This document shows positions 38,137 through 47,516 of a DNA stretch of 64,000 bases, in pieces. The stretch spans positions 1,307,001-1,371,000 of the forward strand of contig NZ_CP133782.1 of assembly GCF_034351645.1 (NCBI RefSeq), read 5' to 3'. Positions within the stretch are counted from its first letter, which is position 1. Each line of letters begins with the position of its first letter. This DNA comes from Pseudomonas sp. DC1.2 (GTDB lineage: Bacteria > Pseudomonadota > Gammaproteobacteria > Pseudomonadales > Pseudomonadaceae). A program made the position numbers and the translations under genes. Below the pieces are notes generated by a model, which worked only from the letters and a program-made list of their open reading frames with translations, made no database searches and had not been told where the DNA came from.

Positions 38137-39750
38137 TCAGGCCTCCAGGCCGAGGATGTCGCGGGCAACCGCTTCGGCAATCCGGATGCCGTCGACACCC
38201 GCGGACAGAATACCGCCGGCATAACCCGCACCTTCACCGGCCGGGAACAAGCCTTTGACGTTCATGCACTGCATCGATTCGTTACGCGTAATACGCAGTG
38301 GCGACGAGGTGCGGGTCTCGATCCCGGTCAATACCGCGTCATGCAGCGAATAACCACGGATCTGCTTCTCGAACGCCGGCAAGGCTTCGCGAATGGCTTC
38401 GATGGCGAAGTCTGGCAATGCCAGGGCCAAATCACCCAAGGCAACGCCTGGTTTGTAGGACGGTTCAACGCTGCCCAGTGCAGTAGACGGTTTGCCCGCA
38501 ATAAAGTCGCCGACTAACTGCGCGGGGGCCTCATAGTTGCTGCCGCCGAGTACGAACGCGAGGGATTCCAGGCGCTCCTGCAGCTCGATGCCGGCCAGCG
38601 GTCCGCCAGGGTAATCGACTTCAGGCGTAATGCCGACGACGATCCCGGAGTTGGCGTTGCGCTCGTTACGCGAATACTGGCTCATGCCGTTGGTGACGAC
38701 TCGATTCGGTTCGGACGTTGCCGCCACCACGGTGCCGCCGGGGCACATGCAGAAGCTGTAGACCGAACGGCCATTTGTGGCGTGGTGGACCAATTTATAG
38801 TCGGCGGCACCGAGTTTCGGGTGGCCCGCGTATTTGCCCAAACGCGCACGGTCGATCAGCGACTGCGGATGTTCGATGCGAAAACCCACCGAAAACGGCT
38901 TGGCTTCCATGAACACGCCGCGGCCATGGAGCATGCGGAAGGTGTCCCTGGCACTGTGGCCGAGGGCAAGAATCACGTGTCGGGAATGAATCTGCTCACC
39001 GCCATCGAGTTCGACCCCGACCAATTGGTTGTCCTCGATCAAGACGTCGGTGACCCGTTGTTGAAAGCGCACTTCGCCGCCCAGGGCGCGAATTTGCTCA
39101 CGCATGTTTTCCACAACGCCCGTCAGACGAAACGTACCAATGTGCGGTTTGCTGACGTAGAGGATTTCGTCCGGCGCGCCTGCTTTGACGAACTCATGCA
39201 GGACTTTGCGACCGATGAACTTCGGGTCTTTTATCTGGCTGTAGAGCTTGCCATCGGAGAACGTTCCCGCACCGCCCTCACCGAACTGCACGTTCGATTC
39301 CGGGTTGAGCACGCCTTTGCGCCACAGGCCCCAGGTGTCCTTGGTGCGCTGGCGCACTTCGGTGCCGCGTTCGAGGATGATTGGCTTGAAGCCCATTTGC
39401 GCCAACAACAGCCCGGCGAAGATCCCGCACGGGCCGAAACCGACCACGACGGGACGTTGCTTCAGGTCCGCTGGCGCCTGGCCGACCACTTTGTAGCTGA
39501 CATCTGGCGCGGGGTTGACGTTACGGTCATCGGCGAACGTGTGCAGCACCGTCGCCTCATCCTTGACGGTGAGGTCGATGGTGTAGATGAAGCACAACTC
39601 GGAAGATTTTTTGCGTGCGTCGTAACTGCGCTTGAACAAGGTGAAATCGAGCAGGTCATCGCTGTCGATGCCCAGGCGCTGCACGATGGCAGGGCGCAGG
39701 TCTTCTTCGGGATGGTCGATCGGCAGCTTGAGTTCAGTGATTCGTAACAT
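38137..39750 (-). CDS. NAD(P)/FAD-dependent oxidoreductase (COG2509-like)
   Basis: Flavoprotein of 537 residues. ATG 39750 gives the family start MLRITELKLPIDHPEEDL; the longer open frame is not supported. An N-terminal RNA-binding-like alpha/beta domain (about 1-85) is followed by an FAD Rossmann motif VVGFGPCGIFAGLLLAQMG (about 99-117). Later come the GEGGAGTFSDGKLYSQIKD region and a C-terminal GEGAGYAGGILSAGVDGIR (about 505-523) that closes the flavin site. Family members are described only as uncharacterised FAD-dependent dehydrogenases. Confidence 0.88.
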   Translation of the reverse strand: MLRITELKLPIDHPEEDLRPAIVQRLGIDSDDLLDFTLFKRSYDARKKSSELCFIYTIDLTVKDEATVLHTFADDRNVNPAPDVSYKVVGQAPADLKQRPVVVGFGPCGIFAGLLLAQMGFKPIILERGTEVRQRTKDTWGLWRKGVLNPESNVQFGEGGAGTFSDGKLYSQIKDPKFIGRKVLHEFVKAGAPDEILYVSKPHIGTFRLTGVVENMREQIRALGGEVRFQQRVTDVLIEDNQLVGVELDGGEQIHSRHVILALGHSARDTFRMLHGRGVFMEAKPFSVGFRIEHPQSLIDRARLGKYAGHPKLGAADYKLVHHATNGRSVYSFCMCPGGTVVAATSEPNRVVTNGMSQYSRNERNANSGIVVGITPEVDYPGGPLAGIELQERLESLAFVLGGSNYEAPAQLVGDFIAGKPSTALGSVEPSYKPGVALGDLALALPDFAIEAIREALPAFEKQIRGYSLHDAVLTGIETRTSSPLRITRNESMQCMNVKGLFPAGEGAGYAGGILSAGVDGIRIAEAVARDILGLEA

Positions 39751-39844
39751 GACGGGATCCGGTTCGCGGGGCGCACAACTGCGCCAAGGCGTTTGAAGGG
39801 CGCGATTATAAGCCCCAAAAGCCGGTCCCGTGAGGCAAAAACGA

Positions 39845-40510
39845 TCAGTCGTTACGTCCGCCGCCGAAATACCCGCAGCCGCGCTGTACCTGACCGTCAA
39901 TGCGCAGTTCGGCGCTCATGTGCTGGACGCTGCCGGTGCTGCTGTCAACGCAGCGTTGCGGCGCGACCCAGAGTTCGATGTGCTTGCCATTGGCTTCACT
40001 GCTGAGATTGAAGCGGCCATCCCCCAGCTGTTCTTCAACATAGGGCACCGCCAAGGCGGGTTGACCGGCTTGATCGATGACCATGCCCTTGCCGCTGACC
40101 TTGACGTTCCACTCCGGTCCATGACCGCTGGCCCGCAGGATCAGCCGTTTGAAATTGGGATCGTCACACGCTGTGTTCGAGCGTTCGACGCGGTACAACT
40201 GCTCAAGGTCAAGGCGGCTGTCAGCGCCGCTGGTAACGATGCGGCCACGCACGTCAGCGAACAACTTACCTTGCTGATCGGCCAGGTGCGCGAACTCTTG
40301 CAAAACGCTGGTGCCGCCGGTGTCGTTGACCGCGTAGTTGCGCTGCTCATTGCAGGGCTGGAATTGCAATTTGCCGCCAACCGCCATCAGCTGCCCCTGC
40401 ATGCGGGTCTGGCCGACGTGGGAGGCGCTCTGACGCGGGCCGTCGAGCAACTGACAGGCGGCGAACAGTGGAAGCAGGGCAATAACGATCAAGGAACGGG
40501 CAACACGCAT
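39845..40510 (-). CDS. COG3650-like lipoprotein
   Basis: Exported lipoprotein of 221 residues. Start 40510 has GGAG upstream; the signal ends LFAAC. The mature region contains GQLMAVGGKLQFQPCNEQRNY, a pattern seen in the COG3650 predicted membrane proteins, and several cysteines (C53, C115, C193, C215 approximately) that could form disulfides. The tail is RGCGYFGGGRND. Function unknown. Confidence 0.75.
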   Translation of the reverse strand: MRVARSLIVIALLPLFAACQLLDGPRQSASHVGQTRMQGQLMAVGGKLQFQPCNEQRNYAVNDTGGTSVLQEFAHLADQQGKLFADVRGRIVTSGADSRLDLEQLYRVERSNTACDDPNFKRLILRASGHGPEWNVKVSGKGMVIDQAGQPALAVPYVEEQLGDGRFNLSSEANGKHIELWVAPQRCVDSSTGSVQHMSAELRIDGQVQRGCGYFGGGRND

Positions 40511-40653
40511 CTTTGGCTCTCCAGACAAGAGCCGCCACGTTACTCAGGCACGCCTGCGACCACAAGGCTTGTGTGCCGAGATGCTTGAAGGGATTGAGTT
40601 GGTCGGGGCGCCACAGCATAGTGCTTACCTGTTTCGCATCGGGCCTCATCGGC

Positions 40654-41760
40654 ATGCATCAACACGTGCCTGTTTTCCCCAAACGACTTTATGCACTGGA
40701 TGCACTGCGCGGGATGGCGGCCCTGGCCGTCGTTTTTTGGCATTGGCAGCACTTCTTTTTTCAAGGGGCGCTAACGGGGCCGCTGCACATCGAACAGCAA
40801 CCCTTGTAAGGGATGTTCTCGTTGTTCTATCGCCACGGTGGCGATGCGGTCGCGCTGTTTTTCAGTCTGTCGGGATTCATTTTTTTCTGGTTATTCGCTC
40901 AGGCGGTGGCGCGGCAGGAGCTGACGGCCAAGCAGTTTTTCATTGACCGGTTCAGCCGCGTCTACCCGCTGCACCTGGCCACCTTTGCGGGAGTTGCGCT
41001 GCTACAGATGATTTACACGCGACACACGGGTAACGCTTTTGTGTATCCGTTCAACGATCTCTATCACGCCGTGTTGAACCTCTTTCTGGCCCCGGCTTGG
41101 GGGCTGGAGCAGGGCTGGTCGTTCAACGCGCCGGCCTGGTCGGTTTCTGTTGAAGTGCTGCTCTACGCGCTGTTTTTCCTGTTATGGCGCTACACGTCTT
41201 TTCCTGTCCTGTTCAGCGTCATGTTGGTCGGTGTGGCCGTTTACCTGTTTCCCGGTCAGTACAAAATCACTTTGGGCGTGTTCAGTTTTTTCTGCGGAGG
41301 ACTAGCCTATCGGGTGGTCACTTGGCTGTCGCAACGCGGGTCTGCACGCTGGGTGGGTGGTGGGCTGGTGATTGGATGTGCGGCGGCATGGTGGCTGCTC
41401 GACACCGATCAGCCATTGACCAAGTTCGCGCTGCTGTTTCCGCTGACGATCATGGCCATTGCGGCGTGTCATCGATTGCTCGAGCCTTTGGCCCGGCGCC
41501 TGGCTTGGCTGGGCGACATCAGCTACGCCTCGTATTTGCTGCATTTTCCGTTGCAAATCGTCGCTGCGCTGCTAGCCGATAAATTTTTTCCTGGGCGCAG
41601 CGTGTTCTATCAGCCATGGACGTTGCTGCTGTTTTTTGCCGTGCTGATCACGGCCAGTCTGGTGTGCCATCGCGGGTTCGAGCGACCGCTGCAACGTTGG
41701 CTGCGTCAGCCGCTGCGCCAGTGTGCGGCGGGCGATGTCATCGAGCGCTCAGGGCTTTGA
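40654..41760 (+). pseudogene. acyltransferase 3 family protein interrupted by an in-frame stop
   Basis: One continuous reading frame encodes an OafA-type membrane acyltransferase of about 368 codons. It opens MHQHVPVFPKRLYALDALRG, with the family motif ALDALRGMAALAVVFWHW (about 14-31). Codon 52 is TAA (40807-40809), and the frame continues at once with GMFSLFYRHGGDAVALFFSLSG. The typical residue there is an aromatic (Tyr), so a single TAY-to-TAA change explains the break. Downstream, FSRVYPLHL and about nine hydrophobic helices are intact. A truncated protein could start at ATG 40813 but would lack the catalytic histidine region at the N-terminus. Confidence 0.85.
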
Positions 41761-41771
41761 GGCCTATGCAA

Positions 41772-42371
41772 TCAGCCAACGTGAAACGTCTGGCCGGTTT
41801 GTAAGCCTTCCACGCTTTTGGCGTAGGCCAATGCCACCTCGGCCGCCGGAACCGGTTTGTAGCCGCGAAAGTAGGGTGCGTAGCTATCCATGGCTTCGAG
41901 CAGCACGGTCGGGCTGATCGAGTTCACTCGCAGACCGCGCGGCAGTTCGATGGCGGCGGCGCGGACGAAACTGTCCAGCGCACCATTGACCAACGCCGCC
42001 GAAGCCCCGCTGCGAATCGGATCGTGGCTCAAAACACCTGTGGTGAAGGTGAACGAGGCGCCGTCGTTGGCGAATTCACGGCCGATCAGCAGCAGGTTGA
42101 CCTGGCCCATCAGTTTGTCTTTCAGGCCCAAAGCGAAGCTGTCTTGCGTCATTTCAGCCAATGGCGCGAAGGTCACGTTGCCTGCCGCACACACCAATGC
42201 ATCGAACCGGCCGGTTTGCTCGAACAGAGTGCGGATCGACGCACTGTCGCTGATATCAACCTTGAAATCGCCGCTGTTGCGGCCAATGCGGATCACTTCG
42301 TGACGTTGTGCCAGTTCCTTCTCTACCGCCGAACCAATGGTGCCGCTTGCGCCTATCAAAAGAATTTTCAT
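41772..42371 (-). CDS. short-chain dehydrogenase/reductase
   Basis: Short SDR of 199 residues. The nucleotide motif is LIGASGTIGSAV (5-16). AAGN (about 67-70) is in place. The usual YxxxK active site is changed: the segment reads SGASAALVNGALDSFVRAAA, lacking Tyr and Lys, so it may be an atypical or regulatory SDR. The start at 42371 is the first Met giving the Rossmann fold. Divergent from a LysR regulator, its likely controller. Confidence 0.83.
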   Translation of the reverse strand: MKILLIGASGTIGSAVEKELAQRHEVIRIGRNSGDFKVDISDSASIRTLFEQTGRFDALVCAAGNVTFAPLAEMTQDSFALGLKDKLMGQVNLLLIGREFANDGASFTFTTGVLSHDPIRSGASAALVNGALDSFVRAAAIELPRGLRVNSISPTVLLEAMDSYAPYFRGYKPVPAAEVALAYAKSVEGLQTGQTFHVG

Positions 42372-42424
42372 CGTGCTGTTCCTCGAGGTGGTTGAGCGAG
42401 GCTTCAGTCTAGAGTGGTTTTTTT

Positions 42425-42439
42425 GCGTGATAAGCACGC
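42425..42439. promoter_or_regulatory. candidate LysR operator
   Basis: GCGTGATAAGCACGC, a 5-5-5 dyad, lies midway in the 105-base space between the divergent SDR and LysR genes, where LysR-type operators are expected. Confidence 0.4.
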
Positions 42440-42476
42440 TAATAGGCAACCTTTGGTTTTCAAATGGAAACAATCC

Positions 42477-43391
42477 ATGAGCGAAATGGATGATCTGGCG
42501 GCGTTCGCGGTGTTGATTGACGCCGGCAGTTTTACCCTGGCCGCCCAGCAACTGGGGTGCAGCAAGGGCCAGTTGTCCAAGCGCATCAGTTTGTTGGAGT
42601 CACGGTTTGGCGTGGTCTTGCTGCAACGCACCACCCGCCGTCTGAGCTTGACAGCGGCGGGTGCTGCGTTGTTGCCACAGGCTCAGGCGCTGGTGGTCCA
42701 GGTGGAGCGAGCGCGTCAGGCATTGGCGCGATTAAAGGACGACATCGCCGGTCCGGTGCGTATGACGGTTCCAGTGTCGCTGGGGGAAACCTTCTTCGAT
42801 GGGTTGCTGCTGGAGTTTTCCCAGCAGTATCCGCAAGTGCAAATCGAGTTGGACCTTAGCAACAGCTATCGCGACTTGTCCCGTGATGGCTTTGACCTGG
42901 CGGTTCGTTCCGAGGTGGCCAATGATCAGCGACTGGTGGCACGGCCGCTATTGGCCTGGCATGAAATGACCTGCGCCAGCCCGGCCTATCTTGAGCAGTA
43001 CGGTGAGCCGCTGACGCCACAGGCTCTGGCCGAGCACCGCTGTTTGCTTAACAGCCATTACAGCGGTCGTGAAGAATGGCTCTATCACCAGCAACATGAA
43101 TTGCTGCGGGTGAGGGTGTCGGGCCCTTTCGCCAGCAACCATTACAGCCTGTTGAAGAAAGCGTCATTGGCGGGTGCGGGTATTGCGCGTCTGCCGTCCT
43201 ACTTGCTGCAAACGGAATTGGCTGACGGGCAATTACGCTGGCTCCTGCGCGATTATCAGACTCGGAGCATGCCGATGTACCTGGTTCATCCGTACCAAGG
43301 CGGGCTACCCAAGCGTACCCAAGTGCTGGCGGACTACTTGATCGGCTGGTTCAAACGCAGCGCAGAAGCGTTGGACAGGCTTCAGCGATGA
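42477..43391 (+). CDS. LysR-family transcriptional regulator
   Basis: Regulator of 304 residues. ATG 42477 yields an N-terminal winged helix (MDDLAAFAVLIDAGSFTLAAQQLGCSKGQLSKRISLLESRFG, about 4-45) and a co-inducer domain (RMTVPVSLGETFFDGLL, about 92-108). It most resembles the CrgA/DsdC-like group that controls a divergent SDR or oxidoreductase. The effector is unknown. Confidence 0.92.
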   Translation: MSEMDDLAAFAVLIDAGSFTLAAQQLGCSKGQLSKRISLLESRFGVVLLQRTTRRLSLTAAGAALLPQAQALVVQVERARQALARLKDDIAGPVRMTVPVSLGETFFDGLLLEFSQQYPQVQIELDLSNSYRDLSRDGFDLAVRSEVANDQRLVARPLLAWHEMTCASPAYLEQYGEPLTPQALAEHRCLLNSHYSGREEWLYHQQHELLRVRVSGPFASNHYSLLKKASLAGAGIARLPSYLLQTELADGQLRWLLRDYQTRSMPMYLVHPYQGGLPKRTQVLADYLIGWFKRSAEALDRLQR

Positions 43392-43429
43392 CACCGAGGC
43401 CAGGCAGGCCCCGTAGTTACAGTGCAATG

Positions 43430-43909
43430 TCAGGCGTGGACGTCATGCCGCGCAATCAGGTGGTCGATGGATAACTTGCCTGGCCCGGTGGCCATCAAGT
43501 ACAGCAGCACTGCCGCCCAGGTGCCGTGAGTCGGGTAGGCGTCGGGGTAGACGAACAATTGAATAGTCAGGGTCATGCCCAGCAACGCCATCGCTGAAAA
43601 GCGGGTGGCGAAGCCGATCAGGATCAACACCGGGAAGAAGTGCTCGGCGAACGCGGCCATGTGGGCGGCAATTTCCGGCGACAGCAGCGGTACGTGGTAT
43701 TCGCTCTTGAACAGCGAAATAGTCGAGTCGGCCAGGCGTGGCAGTCCGAATTGGAACGTACCGTCGATCAAGTCGATGGCCAGGCCGTCGACTTTGGTTT
43801 GTCCGGACTTCCAGAACACCGCGGCGATAGAGAAGCGCGCAAGGAAGGCAATCAAACTCTGGGGGATGTGGTTCAACAGCGTGATGGCGCGGTCGATTGG
43901 GTTGTTCAT
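43430..43909 (-). CDS. DoxX-family membrane protein of the bufferin cluster
   Basis: Inner-membrane protein of 159 residues with four hydrophobic helices and the DoxX pattern (LIAFLARFSIAAVFWKSGQTKVDG at 18-41; FAEHFFPVLILIGFATRFSAMALLG). DoxX proteins commonly accompany DUF692/DUF2063 gene sets. Its start overlaps the DUF2063 stop (ATGA), so it is coupled as the last gene of the four-gene operon. It may provide a membrane redox or transport step, but that is inference. Confidence 0.88.
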   Translation of the reverse strand: MNNPIDRAITLLNHIPQSLIAFLARFSIAAVFWKSGQTKVDGLAIDLIDGTFQFGLPRLADSTISLFKSEYHVPLLSPEIAAHMAAFAEHFFPVLILIGFATRFSAMALLGMTLTIQLFVYPDAYPTHGTWAAVLLYLMATGPGKLSIDHLIARHDVHA

Positions 43910-44664
43910 GGCAAGACCTTTTGGTGTAGGTGCGTAATGGCGTTGCGCCGGATCAGCAGCGCCAGGGTTGGGCTGAGGTCAAAGTCGGGCGACGCTTGCA
44001 GCGCATCGCTCAGGTTTTCTCCGTTTTGCAGGTGCTGAATGAAGGTGCTGGCGCCATAGGTGATGGCAAAGACTTCGACGTCCAGGCCGTTGCGTATCAC
44101 CAAGGCACTTTGCCCCAGGTGCGGGTCGATCCCCGCCGGCGTCGCGTCGCGCTGGTGAGCGGCCCAAATCGCGACCACAGCAAACGCTGAATTCAACACA
44201 CTCAACGAAGGATGGAGCGCGACGCTCAGTTCATTCAGTGCGGGTGGGTCTGACAGCACCGCCGCGATCTGCTCCTGTCCGAGCGGCTGCGCATCGGCCG
44301 CGTGATAGGCCCGCACCCGCAAACGCTCCAGACGAGCGACATCCGCCAGATACGGCACGCTGGCAGCCGGTTCGAAGCTTTCGACGAATGCAGCGAACGT
44401 ATCGCCGAAGTCGTTGATCAACGGGCTTTGGGGCGGGCAATGCTGTGTGTAAACAGCCGCCATGGCCCGAAAGAACTCATCGCCCACCAGTTGCAATACC
44501 ACCGGGTAACTGGCGGCCAGGGCATTGCTCAGTGAACGCTGCACATTGTTGCGATACACCGCAAAGCGGCTGGCCGGATCGGCGCCATTGGCACTGACCA
44601 AACCCTTGGGGCATAGCCGGTGCGGGTCGAGCAGGGCCGCGGCGAAATCGGCTTGAGTGCTCAT
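43906..44664 (-). CDS. bufC: DUF2063 (BufC-type) partner of the MNIO enzyme
   Basis: Protein of 252 residues with the DUF2063 N-terminal domain ([40 protein letters not shown], about 7-55), originally described as DNA-binding. In bufferin-type clusters it acts as the partner that presents the precursor to the DUF692 enzyme. Start 44664 overlaps the preceding stop by 4 bases; another 4-base overlap follows. The C-terminal half is the less conserved BufC region. Confidence 0.88.
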   Translation of the reverse strand: MSTQADFAAALLDPHRLCPKGLVSANGADPASRFAVYRNNVQRSLSNALAASYPVVLQLVGDEFFRAMAAVYTQHCPPQSPLINDFGDTFAAFVESFEPAASVPYLADVARLERLRVRAYHAADAQPLGQEQIAAVLSDPPALNELSVALHPSLSVLNSAFAVVAIWAAHQRDATPAGIDPHLGQSALVIRNGLDVEVFAITYGASTFIQHLQNGENLSDALQASPDFDLSPTLALLIRRNAITHLHQKVLP

Positions 44665-45515
44665 GAACAGACCTCGGCGCACGCCAGCAGCTCATCGGCC
44701 TGCTGCACCTCGGCGTGCAGCAGGCTGAACGCCGGCAGTTGATTGTCACGCTCAATTAGGGTGGCGACTGGGCCGATACGCTCCAGCACCCGCAGGTAGA
44801 GGGCCCACACGGCGTTATCGATAGGCGCCCCGTGATCGTCAATCAGCAAGCGGTCGCCGAGGCTGTCGGTGTCTTCGGCAAATCCTGCCAGATGAATCTC
44901 TCCGACCGCGTACAACGGCAGGCTATCGATGTAGGCCAAGGGATCAGCGTTGTGGTTGATGCTGGAGACATAGGCGTTGTTCACGTCCAGTAACAGCCCG
45001 CACCCGGTGCGCCGAACGATCTCGCTGATGAACAGTGCCTCATCAATCGTTGAGTGCTGGAACGCCAGGTAAGTCGCCGGGTTTTCCAACAACATCGGAC
45101 GCTTGAGGGCGGTTTGCACTTGATCGATGTGCTCGCAGACGCGGCGCAGCGTTGCACCGTCGTAGGCCAGGGGCAGCAAATCATTGAGAAACACCGTGCC
45201 GTGGCTGGACCAGGCCAGGTGTTCTGAAAAGGCTTGTGGTTGATAACGCTCGATCAGCGTGGCGAGCCGTTGCAGGTGCTGTTTATCCAGCGGCCCTTCA
45301 GCACCGATAGACAGGCCAACACCGTGTAGTGATAGCGGGTACTGCTCGCGGATCAACCCCAGGTAATGATGAAACGGACCGCCGGCCACCATGTAGTTTT
45401 CGGCGTGGACTTCAAAGAAGCCAATGTCCGGTTGTGACCCGAGCACGTCACGAAAATGCTCGGTCTTGAGGCCCAGCCCGGCACGGGGCGGGAGCCCGAA
45501 CGATAGATTGTTCAT
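44661..45515 (-). CDS. bufB: DUF692 / MNIO peptide-modifying enzyme (BufB-type)
   Basis: Multinuclear non-heme iron oxidative enzyme of 284 residues with a TIM-barrel fold. The N-terminus [20 protein letters not shown] (5-24), [10 protein letters not shown] (34-43), [10 protein letters not shown] (61-70), SEHLAWSS (about 95-102) and [12 protein letters not shown] (about 175-186), with their His/Glu/Asp ligands, match DUF692. Related MbnB makes oxazolone-thioamides in methanobactin, and BufB makes 5-thiooxazoles from cysteines. It lies 25 bases after the precursor gene and is coupled to bufC. Confidence 0.92.
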   Translation of the reverse strand: MNNLSFGLPPRAGLGLKTEHFRDVLGSQPDIGFFEVHAENYMVAGGPFHHYLGLIREQYPLSLHGVGLSIGAEGPLDKQHLQRLATLIERYQPQAFSEHLAWSSHGTVFLNDLLPLAYDGATLRRVCEHIDQVQTALKRPMLLENPATYLAFQHSTIDEALFISEIVRRTGCGLLLDVNNAYVSSINHNADPLAYIDSLPLYAVGEIHLAGFAEDTDSLGDRLLIDDHGAPIDNAVWALYLRVLERIGPVATLIERDNQLPAFSLLHAEVQQADELLACAEVCS

Positions 45516-45540
45516 GATCGATACTCAGGCTGGGTTCAAT

Positions 45541-45843
45541 TCAAGACTTGGTTTTGAAGGCTTCCATTTGACCGAAACCGGTCGGCGAGGTCTTGCTCAT
45601 CGTGGTGGCGCAGGTGCCTTTGGGCACCAGTTTCCAGGCGTCAGGCTGGAAGTCGGTTTTCGCGGTGCCAGCGCAAGTGGTCCCAGCGCCTGCGGCACAA
45701 TCGTTTTGACCTTTCATGGCGACGCCGAAGCATTTTTCCATATCGTCGGCGGCGTGAACGGTGGACACCGCGGCCATGCTCAGGGCAGAACCGAGGGCCA
45801 GAACCAGGGCGGTGGCGGACAGTGTGCGGGAGGTAGCAGACAT
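45541..45843 (-). CDS. bufA: bufferin-type RiPP precursor (DUF2282)
   Basis: Precursor of 100 residues. ATG 45843 has GGAG upstream and starts [20 protein letters not shown], a long signal peptide cleaved after VHA (about residue 31). The core carries four cysteines (38, 49, 57, 78) in the DUF2282 arrangement [14 protein letters not shown]...C...VPKGTC. In characterised bufferins cysteines are converted to thiooxazoles that bind copper, after which the peptide is exported to the periplasm. The C-terminal 22 residues are not conserved in my memory of the family. First gene of the operon. Confidence 0.88.
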   Translation of the reverse strand: MSATSRTLSATALVLALGSALSMAAVSTVHAADDMEKCFGVAMKGQNDCAAGAGTTCAGTAKTDFQPDAWKLVPKGTCATTMSKTSPTGFGQMEAFKTKS

Positions 45844-46010
45844 GATGTTTCTCCAGAGTTTTTTGTTTGGGTAAGGAAGCACGTTTGCTTGCTTACCCCT
45901 CTAGAGGAATGGCAAAGCGATGCGTTACAGCGATGACAAAACTTTTTTAGAGAATCCTGAAATTTTTTCGCGCAGGGGATCTTCAGAAGGGGAATAGAGG
46001 GGCATAAAAA

Positions 46011-46035
46011 AACGGCCCGAAGGCCGTTTTTGTTT
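46011..46035. terminator. terminator between livF and bufA upstream region
   Basis: The stem AACGGCC/GGCCGTT (46011-46017 with 46022-46028) has a preceding A-run, giving a T-run on the minus strand after livF. It lies 12 bases past the livF stop. Confidence 0.85.
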
Positions 46036-46046
46036 ATCGCACAGGT

Positions 46047-46748
46047 TTAACCGCCGAGGTACGCTTCGCGCACTTTCGGATCGGTCAGCAGCGCTTCACC
46101 GGTGCCTTGCATCACCACCCGGCCGTTTTCGAGCACGTAGGCACGGTCCGCGATTTTCAACGCCTGGTTGGCGTTCTGCTCCACCAAAAACACGGTCACA
46201 CCGTCCTTACGCAGTTGTTCGATGATGTCGAAGATCTGCTGGATGATGATCGGTGCTAAACCCAGCGAAGGCTCGTCGAGCAGCAGCAGCTTGGGTTTGC
46301 TCATCAGCGCACGGCCGATGGCGAGCATTTGCTGTTCGCCGCCGGACATGGTGCCGCCGCGCTGGCTGAAGCGTTCTTTCAGGCGTGGGAACAGTCCCAA
46401 AACCTTGTCCATCTGTTCCTCATAATCGCCTTTGTCGGTAAAAAAACCGCCCATGGCGAGGTTTTCTTCTACGGTCAGACGGGAAAATACCCGACGACCT
46501 TCCGGCACTACGGCGATGCTCTTGCGCATGATCTGCGCCGAACTCAAGCCCACAAGTTCTTCGCCCATGTAGCGCACGCTGCCGCTGTGCGCTTGCGGCG
46601 AACCGCAGAGGGTCATCAGCAGGGTCGATTTGCCGGCGCCGTTGGCACCGATCAGCGTGACGATTTCGCCCTGACGGATTTCCACGTTGACGCTGTGCAG
46701 AGCCTGGATCTTGCCGTAGAAGGTGGAAACGTTTTCGAATTGCAGCAT
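46047..46748 (-). CDS. livF: branched-chain amino-acid ABC transporter ATPase LivF (BraG)
   Basis: Cytoplasmic ATPase of 233 residues. Walker A GANGAGKST (34-42), signature SGGEQQMLAIGRAL (about 135-148), Walker B LLLLDEPSLGLAP (about 155-167). It is the second ATPase of the LIV importer for leucine, isoleucine and valine (and alanine or threonine in Pseudomonas). It starts directly after the livG stop. Confidence 0.95.
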   Translation of the reverse strand: MLQFENVSTFYGKIQALHSVNVEIRQGEIVTLIGANGAGKSTLLMTLCGSPQAHSGSVRYMGEELVGLSSAQIMRKSIAVVPEGRRVFSRLTVEENLAMGGFFTDKGDYEEQMDKVLGLFPRLKERFSQRGGTMSGGEQQMLAIGRALMSKPKLLLLDEPSLGLAPIIIQQIFDIIEQLRKDGVTVFLVEQNANQALKIADRAYVLENGRVVMQGTGEALLTDPKVREAYLGG

Positions 46749-47516
46749 TTACGCTTCCCCCAGGTATGCTTTGATCACTTCAGGATTGTCGCGGATCTGT
46801 TCCGGTGTGCCGTCGGCCAAGGGCGTGCCCTGGTTGATCACGACGATGTGGTCGGAAATGCTCATGACCAGTTTCATGTCGTGTTCGATCAGCAGCACGG
46901 TGACGTTGTGCTCTTCACGCAGCATGCTGATCAGCGCCTTGAGGTCCTCGGTTTCCTTCGGGTTCAGGCCGGCAGCTGGTTCGTCGAGCATGAGGATCCG
47001 CGGGCGGGTCATCATGCAGCGGGCAATTTCCAGGCGACGCTGCTGACCGTAGGCCAGGGTGCCTGCCGGACGGTTGGCAAATTCCTTGAGGTTGACCTTG
47101 TCCAGCCAGAATTCGGCGAACTCCATCGCGTCGCGCTCGCTTTTACGAAACGAGGGCGTCTTGAACAGGCCTGCCAGAAAGTTAGTGTTGAGGTGGCGGT
47201 GCTGGGCGATCAAGAGGTTCTCGACCGCCGTCATGTCCTTGAACAGCCGCACGTTCTGGAACGTGCGGACCACGCCTTTGCGAGCGATCAGATGGCCGGC
47301 GAGGCCTTGAATCGGCTCGCCGTCCAGCAGGATGCTGCCGCCGCTCGGTTTGTAGAAACCGGTCAGGCAGTTAAACACCGTGGTTTTACCCGCGCCGTTC
47401 GGCCCGATCAGCGCCACGACCTGTTTTTCTTTCACGGTCAGGGCGACGCCGTTGACCGCCAGCAAGCCGCCGAAGCGCATGCTCAAGTTTTCGACTTTAA
47501 GGATCTCGCGGCTCAT
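46749..47516 (-). CDS. livG: branched-chain amino-acid ABC transporter ATPase LivG (BraF)
   Basis: Cytoplasmic ATPase of 255 residues. Walker [10 protein letters not shown] (37-45), signature [15 protein letters not shown] (about 150-164), Walker [14 protein letters not shown] (about 170-182). The longer form with the LivG-specific middle insertion ([20 protein letters not shown]) is present. Its start overlaps the livM stop (ATGA). Confidence 0.95.
   Translation of the reverse strand: MSREILKVENLSMRFGGLLAVNGVALTVKEKQVVALIGPNGAGKTTVFNCLTGFYKPSGGSILLDGEPIQGLAGHLIARKGVVRTFQNVRLFKDMTAVENLLIAQHRHLNTNFLAGLFKTPSFRKSERDAMEFAEFWLDKVNLKEFANRPAGTLAYGQQRRLEIARCMMTRPRILMLDEPAAGLNPKETEDLKALISMLREEHNVTVLLIEHDMKLVMSISDHIVVINQGTPLADGTPEQIRDNPEVIKAYLGEA

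Noticed and set aside
45903..45945. GTAACG-type ECF promoter before bufA
   Set aside because: The -35-like GTAACG has no matching -10 at proper spacing, so I do not claim it.
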